Positions 1-9,154 of a stretch of DNA of 64,000 bases are shown here, piece by piece. Both the position numbers and the translations under genes were made by a program. The notes below the pieces were generated by a model, which ran no database searches, was not told the origin of the DNA, and saw only the letters and a program-made list of their open reading frames with translations. Each line of letters begins with the position of its first letter. Position 1 is the stretch's first letter. The DNA comes from Labilibaculum manganireducens (GTDB lineage: Bacteria; Bacteroidota; Bacteroidia; Bacteroidales; Marinifilaceae): the NCBI RefSeq assembly GCF_002843385.1, contig NZ_MVDE01000003.1:124001-188000 (forward strand), written 5' to 3'.

Positions 1-1116
1 AAATATTTTCTTTTCCTGAGAAGAAAGTGACGCTAAAAATATAGCCTTCTCTGCCAATTGAATAAAATTACCAGCAGGTACTGAAAATCCACATTTTGAT
101 ATTTTTATTAATTCAGCCCCTTCTCCATTCAACATTCCTAAAATAATCTTCCCGGAAGCCATATAAGCTTGAATTTTTGCAGGAACTGTTAAACTAAATA
201 TAGGTTCATCTTTCAAAGAAACTAACATAACATCCGCTTTTTTGAAGAAAGAAGGCATCATTTCTATTGGATGACGTCCTAGAAGGTAAACGTTAGATAA
301 TTGTTTCTCCTTTATTTCTTGTTTTACCCAAGACGTTTTTCTGCCCTCTCCTATAATTATCCAATTAACACCGGCAGTTTCTGTTATTTTTGCAGCCTTT
401 AAGATTGATTCGAAGTCTTGCGATTCCCCCACATTACCAGCAAACATAATATTAAACCCAGAAGACAAACCTGAAATATTAGTTAACACTCCATTTTTGT
501 TCGTAAATAGATCTTCTGCCCAATTGGGAAAATAGGTTATATCAATATTCTTTTTTACTTTTTCCTTAATGGATTTTTCAAAATTACGAGAACTTATTAA
601 TATATGATCTGAAGACGAATAAACTTTTTTAACTATACTATTAATCCAGTCTAATAATATGCCAGATTTAAAATTACTCGCCGCAGAAATACTTTCTGGC
701 CACAAATCTAATACCCATAAAACCATTGGAATCTTATATTTTTTTTTCATCCAAACTCCAGGCAATGCAGAAAAAATTGGGGATAATTGTTGTACAAGTA
801 TTATATCATAATTATTTTTCAACTTAAATAAAAAAATGATAAAACTAAAAAAGACAAACGAAAAATAATTTAAAGCTAAATGAATTGCATTTCCATTTTT
901 CCTTGGTATGATTGGAGTACGAATAATACGAACACCATTTACAATTTCTTCATTGGGCTTGAAAAATCCATACCCTTCGTAAAAATTTCCTTCTGGATAA
1001 TTTGGCTTAGCAGTCAATACAGTAATCTCATGGCCTTTTTTTGCCAATTCAAAAACAATATCATTACCTTTAAAAGTCTCTGGCCAAAAATATTGAGAAA
1101 CAAAAAGAATTTTCAT
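1..1116 (-). CDS. WbuB-like GT4 glycosyltransferase, partial
   Basis: Open reading frame with no stop from the ATG at 1114-1116 to the window edge (372 residues seen; the C-terminus lies outside). The N-terminus MKILFVSQYFWPE, the motif TAKPNYPEG and the segment VLDLWPES are typical of WbuB/WcaI-like GT4 enzymes, which transfer a sugar from a nucleotide donor at the inner membrane. An ISGLSSGFNIMFAGNVGESQ-like stretch near residue 220 marks the second Rossmann domain. It is the last gene visible in the minus-strand polysaccharide operon and starts 7 bp after the stop of the UDP-L-FucNAc-forming epimerase. In related loci that position is held by the L-FucNAc transferase, so that donor is inferred, not shown. 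Confidence 0.85.
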   Translation of the reverse strand, partial: MKILFVSQYFWPETFKGNDIVFELAKKGHEITVLTAKPNYPEGNFYEGYGFFKPNEEIVNGVRIIRTPIIPRKNGNAIHLALNYFSFVFFSFIIFLFKLKNNYDIILVQQLSPIFSALPGVWMKKKYKIPMVLWVLDLWPESISAASNFKSGILLDWINSIVKKVYSSSDHILISSRNFEKSIKEKVKKNIDITYFPNWAEDLFTNKNGVLTNISGLSSGFNIMFAGNVGESQDFESILKAAKITETAGVNWIIIGEGRKTSWVKQEIKEKQLSNVYLLGRHPIEMMPSFFKKADVMLVSLKDEPIFSLTVPAKIQAYMASGKIILGMLNGEGAELIKISKCGFSVPAGNFIQLAEKAIFLASLSSQEKKIF

Positions 1117-1122
1117 ATATAA

Positions 1123-2253
1123 CTATTTACTCCAAACAACTCTGTTGATATAATCCGTATAGGATAAAATTATTCTCACAACTTTATCTGAAACATTGGG
1201 CATTGAATAATCAGATACAGGGCGCAAATTACGTTCCTCTCCTCGCTTTTGAGTATCAATTACAGCCAAGCCCTGCATGATTCTTTCAGGATTTAAACCG
1301 ACCATCATTACCGAAGCTTCTTCCATTGCTTCAGGACGCTCGTGAGCTTCTCGAATGTTCAATGCCGGAAAATTCATGATAGACGATTCCTCTGAAATAG
1401 TTCCGCTATCAGATAGTACAGCTCTGGCATTTTTCTGCAAATGATTGTAATCATGAAAACCCAATGGCTTCATTAGTTGAATCAATGAATTAAATTCAGC
1501 TCCAGTTTCTTCAATACGATTGCGGGTCCGGGGATGAGTTGAAACAATAACCGGCAATTGATATTTTTCAGCTACCGCATTTAAAGAAATCACTAAATTC
1601 ATGAAGTTATCTGAATTGATGTTCTCCTCACGATGCGCTGAAACAACAAAATATTCTCCCTTCTTCAAATGTAATCTTTCCAATACGTCCGATCCATCTA
1701 TTTGCCCCTGATAGGCATGAACTACCTCGAATATAGGCGATCCTGTTTTTATAATGCGATCTGCAGGTAAACCTTCACGCAACAAATATTCCCTGGCAAT
1801 ATCACTATAAGTCAGGTTAATATCAGATATATGATCCACAATTTTACGGTTGGTTTCCTCCGGAACCCGTTGATCAAAACAACGGTTTCCTGCTTCCATA
1901 TGGAAAATCGGAATTTTACGCTTTTTCGCTGCTATGGCACACAAACAAGAGTTGGTATCCCCCAATACCAAAAACGCATCAGGTTGTATCTCTTCTAATA
2001 CAGGATCAATATTCATTAATATCTTACCAGCCGTAGTTGTCGCATTTCCTCCCGCAGCATTTAAAAAGTAATCCGGTTTACGCAAACCAAGATCTTTAAA
2101 AAATACTTCATTTAATTCGTAATCGTAATTCTGGCCCGTATGCACCAGAATGTGCTCGATACTTTCAGTTTCATCCAATTTCAACAAAACACGTGACAAA
2201 CGTATAATCTCTGGACGGGTACCAACTACGGTAAGGACCTTTAGTTTAGTCAT
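1123..2253 (-). CDS. fnlC: UDP-N-acetyl-L-pneumosamine/UDP-GlcNAc-type C2 epimerase (FnlC/WbjD)
   Basis: Non-hydrolysing UDP-GlcNAc 2-epimerase fold, 376 residues from the preferred start, close to the usual WbjD length. The N-terminus KVLTVVGTRPEIIRLSRVL is characteristic of WbjD/FnlC/Cap5G, which catalyse the last step to UDP-L-FucNAc (C2 epimerisation of the talo intermediate). It completes the fnlA-fnlB-fnlC cassette encoded just upstream. The frame stays open upstream to an ATG at 2295, but those 14 extra residues (SNKNIPVTNNKSP) lie in the simple repeat that surrounds the neighbouring four-helix-bundle gene and are not family-like. The ATG at 2251-2253 is therefore preferred. Confidence 0.93.
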   Translation of the reverse strand: MTKLKVLTVVGTRPEIIRLSRVLLKLDETESIEHILVHTGQNYDYELNEVFFKDLGLRKPDYFLNAAGGNATTTAGKILMNIDPVLEEIQPDAFLVLGDTNSCLCAIAAKKRKIPIFHMEAGNRCFDQRVPEETNRKIVDHISDINLTYSDIAREYLLREGLPADRIIKTGSPIFEVVHAYQGQIDGSDVLERLHLKKGEYFVVSAHREENINSDNFMNLVISLNAVAEKYQLPVIVSTHPRTRNRIEETGAEFNSLIQLMKPLGFHDYNHLQKNARAVLSDSGTISEESSIMNFPALNIREAHERPEAMEEASVMMVGLNPERIMQGLAVIDTQKRGEERNLRPVSDYSMPNVSDKVVRIILSYTDYINRVVWSK

Positions 2254-2300
2254 TGGTGATTTGTTATTGGTAACTGGTATGTTTTTATTTGACATTGTGT
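2254..2300. repeat. Simple AT-rich repeat at the fnlC 5' end
   Basis: The stretch TTGGTGATTTGTTATTGGTA followed by ACTGGT is a low-complexity repeat of short GGTAA/GGTGA steps. A related stretch (GGTGACTTGTTATTAGTAAA) occurs at about 2684-2703, on the other side of the IVP gene. It lies in the possible N-terminal extension of fnlC. Confidence 0.6.
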
Positions 2301-2305
2301 TATAT

Positions 2306-2662
2306 CTATTTTTTTATTGATTTGATCAAACCTTGTAACATTTTGGAGATCGTATTTAGTTCTGATAAAAGTTTTTGTTGACTTTCTTTTTCTATAAAAG
2401 TCAAATTGCCAGCAATAATTAATTGTGTATCAACTTCTGCTGCACTTGATAAGGAAATATAGAGAAACTGAATAAATTCTGCCTTATGATTTCGACATGC
2501 TCCTTCAGCAATATTAGAAGGGATGGAAATTGATGCTCTTCGAATTTGTGATGTTAATCCGTATAATTCGGACTTTGGAAACTTACTGCTCACACTGTAG
2601 ATCGCAGTAACAAAATCAATAGCTTTATTCCAAACCTCTAAATCTTTATGAGTTTTTACCAT
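2306..2662 (-). CDS. Four-helix-bundle protein (IVP / S23 family)
   Basis: A 118-residue protein with the family hallmarks LEVWNKAIDF, LYGLTSQIRRASISIPSNIA and EG(A)C near residue 50, matching the 23S rRNA intervening-sequence protein family (TIGR02436, four-helix bundle). The biochemical role of the family is not established. It lies between fnlB and fnlC on the same strand and interrupts what is usually a contiguous cassette. Simple-sequence repeats lie on both sides (2254-2300 and 2680-2805). This suggests a late insertion into the operon without loss of transcription direction. Nothing in the protein links it to sugar synthesis. Confidence 0.9.
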   Translation of the reverse strand: MVKTHKDLEVWNKAIDFVTAIYSVSSKFPKSELYGLTSQIRRASISIPSNIAEGACRNHKAEFIQFLYISLSSAAEVDTQLIIAGNLTFIEKESQQKLLSELNTISKMLQGLIKSIKK

Positions 2663-2679
2663 TTCAATTAATTTTCAGA

Positions 2680-2805
2680 TAATGGTGACTTGTTATTAGT
2701 AAATAGTGATTAGATATTTTTGATTTGAAAACTAATTACTGCTCTACACCTATAAGTTACAAATAACCATTTACAGCTTACGAATCACAAACTACCAATC
2801 ACTAA
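2680..2805. repeat. Simple-sequence repeat tract between fnlB and the IVP gene
   Basis: About 125 bp built from degenerate ACTAATTAC / ACCAATCACTAA / AAATAACCATTTAC steps. The tract runs into the fnlB stop codon at 2806-2808, which lies within an ACTAACTAC copy. Together with the related tract at 2254-2300 it brackets the four-helix-bundle gene. No coding potential is apparent. Confidence 0.6.
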
Positions 2806-3948
2806 CTACACTTCTAAATAAAATGTATCGGGAAATTCAGGATCAAACGGTTCATTCACCCACATCACGGTTACCATATCGGTTGCTGCCAAATTTTCTA
2901 TATTATGCGTATATCCAACAGGAATATCAACGACCTCTAGTTGATCTCCTGAAACAAAATACTCATATACCTTTTCTTCATCTATTTTACGAAAGCGGAT
3001 CACGCCTTTTCCACTCACCACCAAAAACTTTTCATTCTTGCTGTGATGCCAATGATTCCCTTTCACAATCCCAGGTTTGGATATATTCACAGACACCTGC
3101 CCCCTATCCTTACTTTTTAGCATTTCTGTGAAGGAACCACGAGGATCAACATTCATTTTTAATAAATAGGAAAACTTATCGCATGGCAGGTAGCTTAAAT
3201 AGGTCGAATATAATTTTTTGGCAAAAGGATCATTCATATTGGCCACTGAAAGATCATTACGGCTATCTTTAAAGGAATAAAGTAGATCAGCAATTTCTCC
3301 AAGCGTTTTATGATGAACGATAGGAACTGCACAAAAATTCCCTTCTCTGTTTTCCTTTCCTTGCAAAGCAAAAATTAATTCTTTGACAAGATCATCAATA
3401 TAAATCAGAGTCATTTTGTAGTTTCTATCCGAAATGCTAATATCCAAGTCATTGGCTATGTTATTGCAAAAAGTAGCAATCGCTGAGTTATAATTTGGCC
3501 TGCACCATTTTCCAAAAACATTTGGAAAACGATACACCATCACCTTTGCCCCGGTTTTATTCGCATATTGAAATAATAGGTCTTCCCCTGCTTTCTTTGA
3601 TCTCCCATAGGGGTTATCCAAACTGGCCTGAGCAGATGAAGAAAGCATAATTGGACAGGTATTCTGATATTTTTGCAGTAAATCCAAAAGATCAGAAGCA
3701 AAATCATAATTTCCCTCCATGAACTCAGATTCTTTCTCCGGACGATTGATTCCTGCCAAATTGTAAATAAAATCAGCTTCCTGGCTGTATTGTTCCAATA
3801 TCGCAGCATCCGTATCAATATCGCACTCTAATATTTCGAAATTTGGATCAAGAGTATAGGTTTTATCCTTCCCTTCTTGGATATTTCTCAAATGACTTAC
3901 CAAGTTTTTACCTATAAATCCCTTTGCACCTGTTATTAATATCTTCAT
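2806..3948 (-). CDS. fnlB: UDP-2-acetamido-2,6-dideoxyhexulose C3 epimerase/C4 reductase (FnlB/WbjC/CapF)
   Basis: Two-domain enzyme of 380 residues. An N-terminal extended SDR domain carries the nucleotide-binding motif GAKGFIGKN at residues 7-15. A C-terminal cupin domain contains GNHWHHSKNEKF near residue 300, which supplies the metal-binding histidines. In the CapF/WbjC family the cupin domain epimerises C3 of the 4-keto sugar and the SDR domain reduces C4 with NADPH, giving UDP-L-PneNAc. It follows fnlA with an 11-bp gap. Downstream, the IVP gene and repeats separate it from fnlC, which is the one departure from the usual order. Confidence 0.94.
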   Translation of the reverse strand: MKILITGAKGFIGKNLVSHLRNIQEGKDKTYTLDPNFEILECDIDTDAAILEQYSQEADFIYNLAGINRPEKESEFMEGNYDFASDLLDLLQKYQNTCPIMLSSSAQASLDNPYGRSKKAGEDLLFQYANKTGAKVMVYRFPNVFGKWCRPNYNSAIATFCNNIANDLDISISDRNYKMTLIYIDDLVKELIFALQGKENREGNFCAVPIVHHKTLGEIADLLYSFKDSRNDLSVANMNDPFAKKLYSTYLSYLPCDKFSYLLKMNVDPRGSFTEMLKSKDRGQVSVNISKPGIVKGNHWHHSKNEKFLVVSGKGVIRFRKIDEEKVYEYFVSGDQLEVVDIPVGYTHNIENLAATDMVTVMWVNEPFDPEFPDTFYLEV

Positions 3949-3959
3949 TACATTTTCTA

Positions 3960-4997
3960 TTATATTTTTACAGGCTCACACTTCTCATCCAGTATATCCT
4001 TACTAATAAAATCTAATTTCAAAAGTAATTGTTTCATCCCCTTCACATCTAATGGAGTTGTATTGTGAGAATGATAATCTTCTATCCTTGATAATTTTTC
4101 ATCTCCTTCATTAAAAAACTTATCGTAATTCAAATCTCTATTATCACAAGGAATTCGATAATACTCACCCATATCAATCGCTTTCGCCATTTCTTCCCGG
4201 GTTACTAAAGTTTCATATAATTTTTCACCATGACGGGTTCCAATTGTTTTTACTTCAGTATCTGCCTGGTATAATTGTTTCAGAGATTCGGACAAAACAG
4301 ACAAAGTGGCAGCTGGAGCTTTCTGCACAAAGAGATCTCCATTTTCCCCATTTTGAAATGCATAAATTACCAAATCCACAGCATCATCCAGAGTCATCAT
4401 GAAACGAGTCATATTCGGATCGGTAATAGTAATGGAATTTCCAGCCTTGATTTGATCCACCCACAAAGGAATCACTGAACCCCTGCTAGCCATTACATTT
4501 CCATAACGGGTACAGCAAATAATTGTTTTAGCATCTGCTCCTAATGCTCTACCGTGAGCAATGGCAACTTTCTCCATCATGGCTTTACTAATTCCCATGG
4601 CATTAATAGGATATGCCGCTTTATCAGTTGACAGAACTACTACATTTTTTACGCCATAAGCAATTGCCGATTGAATCACATTATCGGTTCCATCCACATT
4701 TGTTTTAACGGCTTGCATGGGAAAAAATTCACAAGAAGGAACTTGTTTTAAAGCAGCAGCAGAAAATACGTAATCCACCCCCCTCATTGCCATATCCACC
4801 GAACGCTTATCTCTTACATCTCCAATATAAAATTTCACCTTTGGATTTTGCAAACGGTGACGCATGTCATCCTGCTTTTTCTCATCCCGGGAAAAAATAC
4901 GGATTTCTTTTATATTAGAATCTAAAAAACGATTTAAAACAGCATTTCCAAAGGATCCTGTTCCTCCCGTAATTAAAAGAATTTTATCTTTAAACAT
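3960..4997 (-). CDS. fnlA: UDP-GlcNAc 4,6-dehydratase/5-epimerase (FnlA/WbjB/CapE)
   Basis: 345 residues, the usual length of FnlA/CapE. GGTGSFG at residues 11-17 is the NAD(P)-binding glycine motif. STDKAAYP (123-130) and MGISK (134-138) place Met where most SDRs have the catalytic Tyr, a signature of inverting 4,6-dehydratases. It converts UDP-GlcNAc to the L-arabino 4-keto sugar and starts the UDP-L-FucNAc branch. It is the first gene of the fnl cassette, and its start is 3 bp downstream of the GT2 gene's stop, so co-transcription is likely. Confidence 0.95.
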   Translation of the reverse strand: MFKDKILLITGGTGSFGNAVLNRFLDSNIKEIRIFSRDEKKQDDMRHRLQNPKVKFYIGDVRDKRSVDMAMRGVDYVFSAAALKQVPSCEFFPMQAVKTNVDGTDNVIQSAIAYGVKNVVVLSTDKAAYPINAMGISKAMMEKVAIAHGRALGADAKTIICCTRYGNVMASRGSVIPLWVDQIKAGNSITITDPNMTRFMMTLDDAVDLVIYAFQNGENGDLFVQKAPAATLSVLSESLKQLYQADTEVKTIGTRHGEKLYETLVTREEMAKAIDMGEYYRIPCDNRDLNYDKFFNEGDEKLSRIEDYHSHNTTPLDVKGMKQLLLKLDFISKDILDEKCEPVKI

Positions 4998-5000
4998 TAT

Positions 5001-5981
5001 TTATTTATTTTTAATATATTGTTTCAAATCTAAAGGGTTTATAAGCAAAGAGGACATTATTTTAAACCTTTTAAATTTCGTATCACTAGATGTTTCAAAA
5101 GCAAGCAAATTCCCCTTTACCATGTATCTAGCAGTTTTTATAGAAACTGTGCAATAATAGAAGAAAATAACGGGCTCAAGAAAGAATAAAAAAACGCGCC
5201 ATAAAAAAAACACATTAGGTATATTTTTATTTATTACATATCTTCTATTTCTAAAAATCCTGATTTGATAATCTCTAGATTTAGATATTAAAGATTTATT
5301 CTCATTATCAGAACCAGAGCCTACATGCCAAGCTTTGGCATCTGGAATAAAATAAGTTTTCCAATTTCTAAAAAAAAGCCTAAATCGAACATCAGTATCT
5401 TCCCAACCTGTTTCAAATGCTTCATCGAAAAAATGACCAGAAACATCAACTAAATCGTCTATAGCTGCTCTTCTAAAAATGGGAAAACTACCCGAGACAC
5501 CAAAACATTCTTGAAGTTCATTAGCATGACCCATTTCCTTTAATTGCAATCGATACTTGATAAATAGAACACCCTGTGAAACTTTAATATTAGTTAATTC
5601 AGATTTATTCCATAAAAATTCTGAACCTGCAACACATCCAACATTAGAGTATTCTGGTTTCTCAAGAAATTCAACACATTGACTAACATAAGAACTGTCT
5701 AGATAAACATCATTATTCAAAAGCAATATATATTTCCCTGTAGAAACAGAAATTCCTAAATTCATACCCCCCGTAAAACCTAAATTAACATCAGATTCAC
5801 AAAATATCGCATCAGAACATAAAACTTTAGCTTTATTTAAAGAATCATCGGTAGAATTATTATCAACTATAACAGTTTCCAAATTAGAATAATCCTGACA
5901 CAATACAGACTTAAGACAATCATTTATATACTTATCTCCATTCCAGTTTAATAATACGATACTAACTATGGGTAAACTCAT
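5001..5981 (-). CDS. GT2 family glycosyltransferase
   Basis: GT-A fold family 2 transferase of 326 residues. The N-terminus VSIVLLNWNGDKYINDCL, the nucleotide-binding VIVDNNSTD and the LLNNDVYL segment (DXD equivalent) are clear. GWEDTDVRFR near residue 190 is the acceptor-side ED motif of rhamnosyltransferase-like GT2 enzymes. A hydrophobic segment near residue 260 may anchor it to the membrane. It overlaps the 3' end of the polymerase gene by 20 bp, so the two are probably translated together. Donor and acceptor cannot be read from the sequence. Confidence 0.9.
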   Translation of the reverse strand: MSLPIVSIVLLNWNGDKYINDCLKSVLCQDYSNLETVIVDNNSTDDSLNKAKVLCSDAIFCESDVNLGFTGGMNLGISVSTGKYILLLNNDVYLDSSYVSQCVEFLEKPEYSNVGCVAGSEFLWNKSELTNIKVSQGVLFIKYRLQLKEMGHANELQECFGVSGSFPIFRRAAIDDLVDVSGHFFDEAFETGWEDTDVRFRLFFRNWKTYFIPDAKAWHVGSGSDNENKSLISKSRDYQIRIFRNRRYVINKNIPNVFFLWRVFLFFLEPVIFFYYCTVSIKTARYMVKGNLLAFETSSDTKFKRFKIMSSLLINPLDLKQYIKNK

Positions 5982-7134
5982 AAGGCAATTTTTGATGATT
6001 TTTAACTAAATAAACTAAAACGATACTTAGAAGAAGCATACCATTAGAAGAAAAAAAGAAGGGATTTGTATTAATCATTATTAAATAACAAAAATAAGAA
6101 CATAAAATCCACGCTGTCCGTTTATTAATATACACAAACGGAATAAACAACATTAAGATATACACAAAACCGATAATAATTCCAAATCGTCGTAGTAACT
6201 CAAAGTAGCTTAATTCCGTATTATCAACCCAATCGCTATGCACATTCACATAGAATCTTGATCCAAGCCCTTGTCCAAAAATTAGATTATTCACATCATC
6301 AAAAACTTTTACATAGTCAGGGATATAGGCTAGTTTCGTTTGATTTGAAACTTCTTTTTTTGATAATAACTCAGAAATAACTCCAGAATTTACAAGAAAA
6401 AGTAATGAACTAAAGCAGGCTAATAAAATGCCTAATTTTATCTTTCTTGAACCATAATATAAGAATACAAGTGCAATACTAAATATACTCATAAACATAT
6501 TATTACGAGTTCCAGATAAAAATAAACCCAAAACATTCAGTAACAAAAACAATAAATCACGTTTTTTTCTTTCCTCAATAAACTTATATCCATAGAAAGT
6601 TGTCGCAAAAACTATCAAAGGAGAAGTGTGAAAATACATCGAAAATAATTTAAGAGATCCGAAACTTCTATCTTGAATTGTAAAAATCCCATATTTATTT
6701 CCAAATAAATACAATGCAGATGTATTTAAATCAAACAACTTACATAAAAGAAATACAAAAACAATTATCCCGGATAAAACAGAAAGAACCTCGAAAAGTA
6801 TTTTAACTACATCTATTTTAATATTATATAACGAAAATGTTAAAAAAAGAAACAAAAATGGTTTAATCCAAAAAATTCCATTAGAAATATCCAGTTTATC
6901 GTAGGAAAAAATCACAGATAATGTGATTGACAACAATGGTAATAATAGACTAAATACTAGAACATATATTAATATCTTCTTTTCAAAAATAATTCTTCCT
7001 CTTTGCAAAAAAAGAAGAATCATTATAAGAATAAAAAGAGGCATCTTTAATCCCAATAATTTATTCGCTGGATCAAAAATACAACTTCCAATAAACAATA
7101 CATATGCATACTTTGTTAAATTATCCATAATCAC
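5962..7134 (-). CDS. wzy: O-antigen/capsule polymerase, Wzy-like
   Basis: A very hydrophobic 390-residue protein with roughly ten membrane segments. A large extracytoplasmic loop around residues 265-310 contains NLIFGQGLGSRFY. The segment LFLSGTRNNMFMSIFS resembles the conserved part of Wzy/O-antigen ligase proteins. In a Wzx/Wzy pathway it would link lipid-linked repeat units on the periplasmic face. It is the only polymerase candidate in the locus, beside two GT2 genes and with a Wzx in the same operon. Wzy proteins diverge strongly, so the call rests on topology and context. Confidence 0.8.
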   Translation of the reverse strand: MIMDNLTKYAYVLFIGSCIFDPANKLLGLKMPLFILIMILLFLQRGRIIFEKKILIYVLVFSLLLPLLSITLSVIFSYDKLDISNGIFWIKPFLFLFLTFSLYNIKIDVVKILFEVLSVLSGIIVFVFLLCKLFDLNTSALYLFGNKYGIFTIQDRSFGSLKLFSMYFHTSPLIVFATTFYGYKFIEERKKRDLLFLLLNVLGLFLSGTRNNMFMSIFSIALVFLYYGSRKIKLGILLACFSSLLFLVNSGVISELLSKKEVSNQTKLAYIPDYVKVFDDVNNLIFGQGLGSRFYVNVHSDWVDNTELSYFELLRRFGIIIGFVYILMLFIPFVYINKRTAWILCSYFCYLIMINTNPFFFSSNGMLLLSIVLVYLVKNHQKLPYEFTHS

Positions 7135-7171
7135 TTGTAAGGCGAAAAAATCTTTATATCACTCATATACA

Positions 7172-8029
7172 CTATAGTACTTTTGTTAATGAAAGAAATG
7201 TTAATTTTCCATACTCTTTATTATCTAAGAATAATAACTGATACAGTCCTCTAAAAATTAATCGTATTACAAAAACGATATTACTCAAATAATGTGAGTA
7301 GTTTTTATGAAATCTGATTTCTGAATTAATTATATTCTCATATCTACCAACACTCATTTCCGAATCATAATTATATATCGACAAGCTATGCTCAATAAAA
7401 ACATCTAAAATAAATATTTTTTTCTGTTGTTTATTAATCATATTGAAATACCAATGATCCAACATGTCTAAGTGGAAACTCTCTTCAAACCCACCTAGAG
7501 ACTCAATATAGCTAACAAGTAGCATTGTACATGAATTAATACCTGTTAATTTATCAACATAAGTAAAAGTTCCTTTTGTACTTAGATCAATATACCTTTG
7601 GACACCTCCTAAGAAGCTCCTTGTTGGAGAAACAATTCTATTTTGACATCTCACTTTTGGAACAATAGCAACAATGTCATCTAGATTATCCTGCTCTACA
7701 AAAAATGACATTTCTCTGAAATATTCTTCTGTAAGTTCAGTATCCTGATCAAGCAACATTAACCATCTAGAAGATGTTTGCACAGCATATTTGAGTGCAA
7801 CATTATAAGGTTTAGCAATCCCTGGATTTTTTAAATCGTGACAATAACGTATACTAAAAGGAAGATTAGATTCAATATTCTGCCTTATTTCGCTGTTATC
7901 GTAAACAATTAAATTGAGGTTTTTAAACAGATCTGTATTCTCATAGTAAATTGCACTTAAACTCGTTAAAGTCTTAGAGCAAAATACGTCAGAATTATAA
8001 AGAACAATTACTACCGTTATCTTATTCAT
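7172..8029 (-). CDS. GT2 family glycosyltransferase (rhamnosyltransferase-like)
   Basis: About 285 residues from the preferred start [14 protein letters not shown]. An upstream in-frame ATG at 8051-8053 would add eight non-conserved residues lying inside gmd. [10 protein letters not shown] and [14 protein letters not shown] provide the nucleotide- and metal-binding parts of the GT-A fold. Spacing and order resemble WbbL/RfbN-like enzymes. The start overlaps the gmd stop by 8 bp, which suggests translational coupling. A GDP-sugar donor made via Gmd is possible but is inferred only from adjacency. Confidence 0.85.
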   Translation of the reverse strand: MNKITVVIVLYNSDVFCSKTLTSLSAIYYENTDLFKNLNLIVYDNSEIRQNIESNLPFSIRYCHDLKNPGIAKPYNVALKYAVQTSSRWLMLLDQDTELTEEYFREMSFFVEQDNLDDIVAIVPKVRCQNRIVSPTRSFLGGVQRYIDLSTKGTFTYVDKLTGINSCTMLLVSYIESLGGFEESFHLDMLDHWYFNMINKQQKKIFILDVFIEHSLSIYNYDSEMSVGRYENIINSEIRFHKNYSHYLSNIVFVIRLIFRGLYQLLFLDNKEYGKLTFLSLTKVL

Positions 8030-9143
8030 GCTTTTGTAGAACTTTAAAACCATTCTGCATTAAATATCGATCCTTTTTCATTAATTCAACATCAGAAGAT
8101 ATCATGTCTTTTATAAGGCCATCTAAATCGTACTCAGGAGTCCACTTTAGTAATTTATTCGCTTTTGCAGGATCACCAATAAGCAAGTCAACCTCTGTAG
8201 GCCTAAAATACTCTGGATCAACAACAACAACTTCTGTTCCCTCAGCTACAGAATATTCATTATTATTACATTTAGAAATGTAACCTTTTTCATTTACTCC
8301 CTCACCTCTAAATTCAATTTCGATACCCAATTCGAAAAAAGTCTTGGTTACAAAATCTCTAACTGAAGTCGTAACACCCGTGGATATAACAAAATCCTGG
8401 GGTTCATCTTGTTGTAACATAAGATACATTGCTCTGACGTAATCCTTAGCGTGCCCCCAGTCCCTTTTTGATGATAAATTTCCAAGATATAACTTTGGTT
8501 GTAAACCAAGTGCAATTCTGGCAACAGCTTTGGTAATTTTTCTAGTTACAAAAGTCTCGCCACGTCTAGGTGATTCATGATTAAATAAAATCCCGTTACA
8601 AGCAAACATATTATATGCTTCTCTATAATTAACTGTTATCCAATAAGCATATAGTTTAGCACAAGCGTATGGAGAACGTGGATAAAACGGAGTCGTTTCT
8701 CTTTGTGGTATTTCTTGTACCAGTCCATATAGTTCACTAGTAGAAGCTTGATAAATTTTGGTTTTTTTTGTTAATCCCAAAATTCTTACTGCTTCAAGTA
8801 ATCTTAGAGTGCCTATACCATCAGTATCAGCAACATATTCAGGGGTTAAAAAACTAACGTGAACATGACTCATTGCTGCCAAATTATATATTTCATCAGG
8901 CTGAACTTCCTGAATTATACGAATCATATTTGTCGAGTCAGAAAGATCCCCATAATGCAGAATCAAACTTCGATCAGCAATATGTTTATCTTCATACAAA
9001 TGATCAATTCTATCTGTATTGAACATAGAGCTTCTACGTCTAACTCCATGAACTACATAACCTTTATCAATTAACAATTCAGCTAAATAACTACCATCTT
9101 GTCCGGTTATTCCGGTTATTAATGCAACTTTCGATTTTTTCAT
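8022..9143 (-). CDS. gmd: GDP-mannose 4,6-dehydratase
   Basis: 373 residues, the family's full length. [18 protein letters not shown] is the Gmd-specific NADP-binding N-terminus. STSELYG and [12 protein letters not shown] carry the catalytic Thr/Glu and the YxxxK pair, and [15 protein letters not shown] is a Gmd signature. It converts GDP-D-mannose to GDP-4-keto-6-deoxy-D-mannose. No clear Fcl (GDP-fucose synthase) or perosamine aminotransferase gene lies beside it. The SDR gene at 10338-11231 is the only nearby candidate for a downstream reductase, so the final GDP-sugar is undetermined. Confidence 0.96.
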   Translation of the reverse strand: MKKSKVALITGITGQDGSYLAELLIDKGYVVHGVRRRSSMFNTDRIDHLYEDKHIADRSLILHYGDLSDSTNMIRIIQEVQPDEIYNLAAMSHVHVSFLTPEYVADTDGIGTLRLLEAVRILGLTKKTKIYQASTSELYGLVQEIPQRETTPFYPRSPYACAKLYAYWITVNYREAYNMFACNGILFNHESPRRGETFVTRKITKAVARIALGLQPKLYLGNLSSKRDWGHAKDYVRAMYLMLQQDEPQDFVISTGVTTSVRDFVTKTFFELGIEIEFRGEGVNEKGYISKCNNNEYSVAEGTEVVVVDPEYFRPTEVDLLIGDPAKANKLLKWTPEYDLDGLIKDMISSDVELMKKDRYLMQNGFKVLQKHE

Positions 9144-9154
9144 AAACTAAGTAC

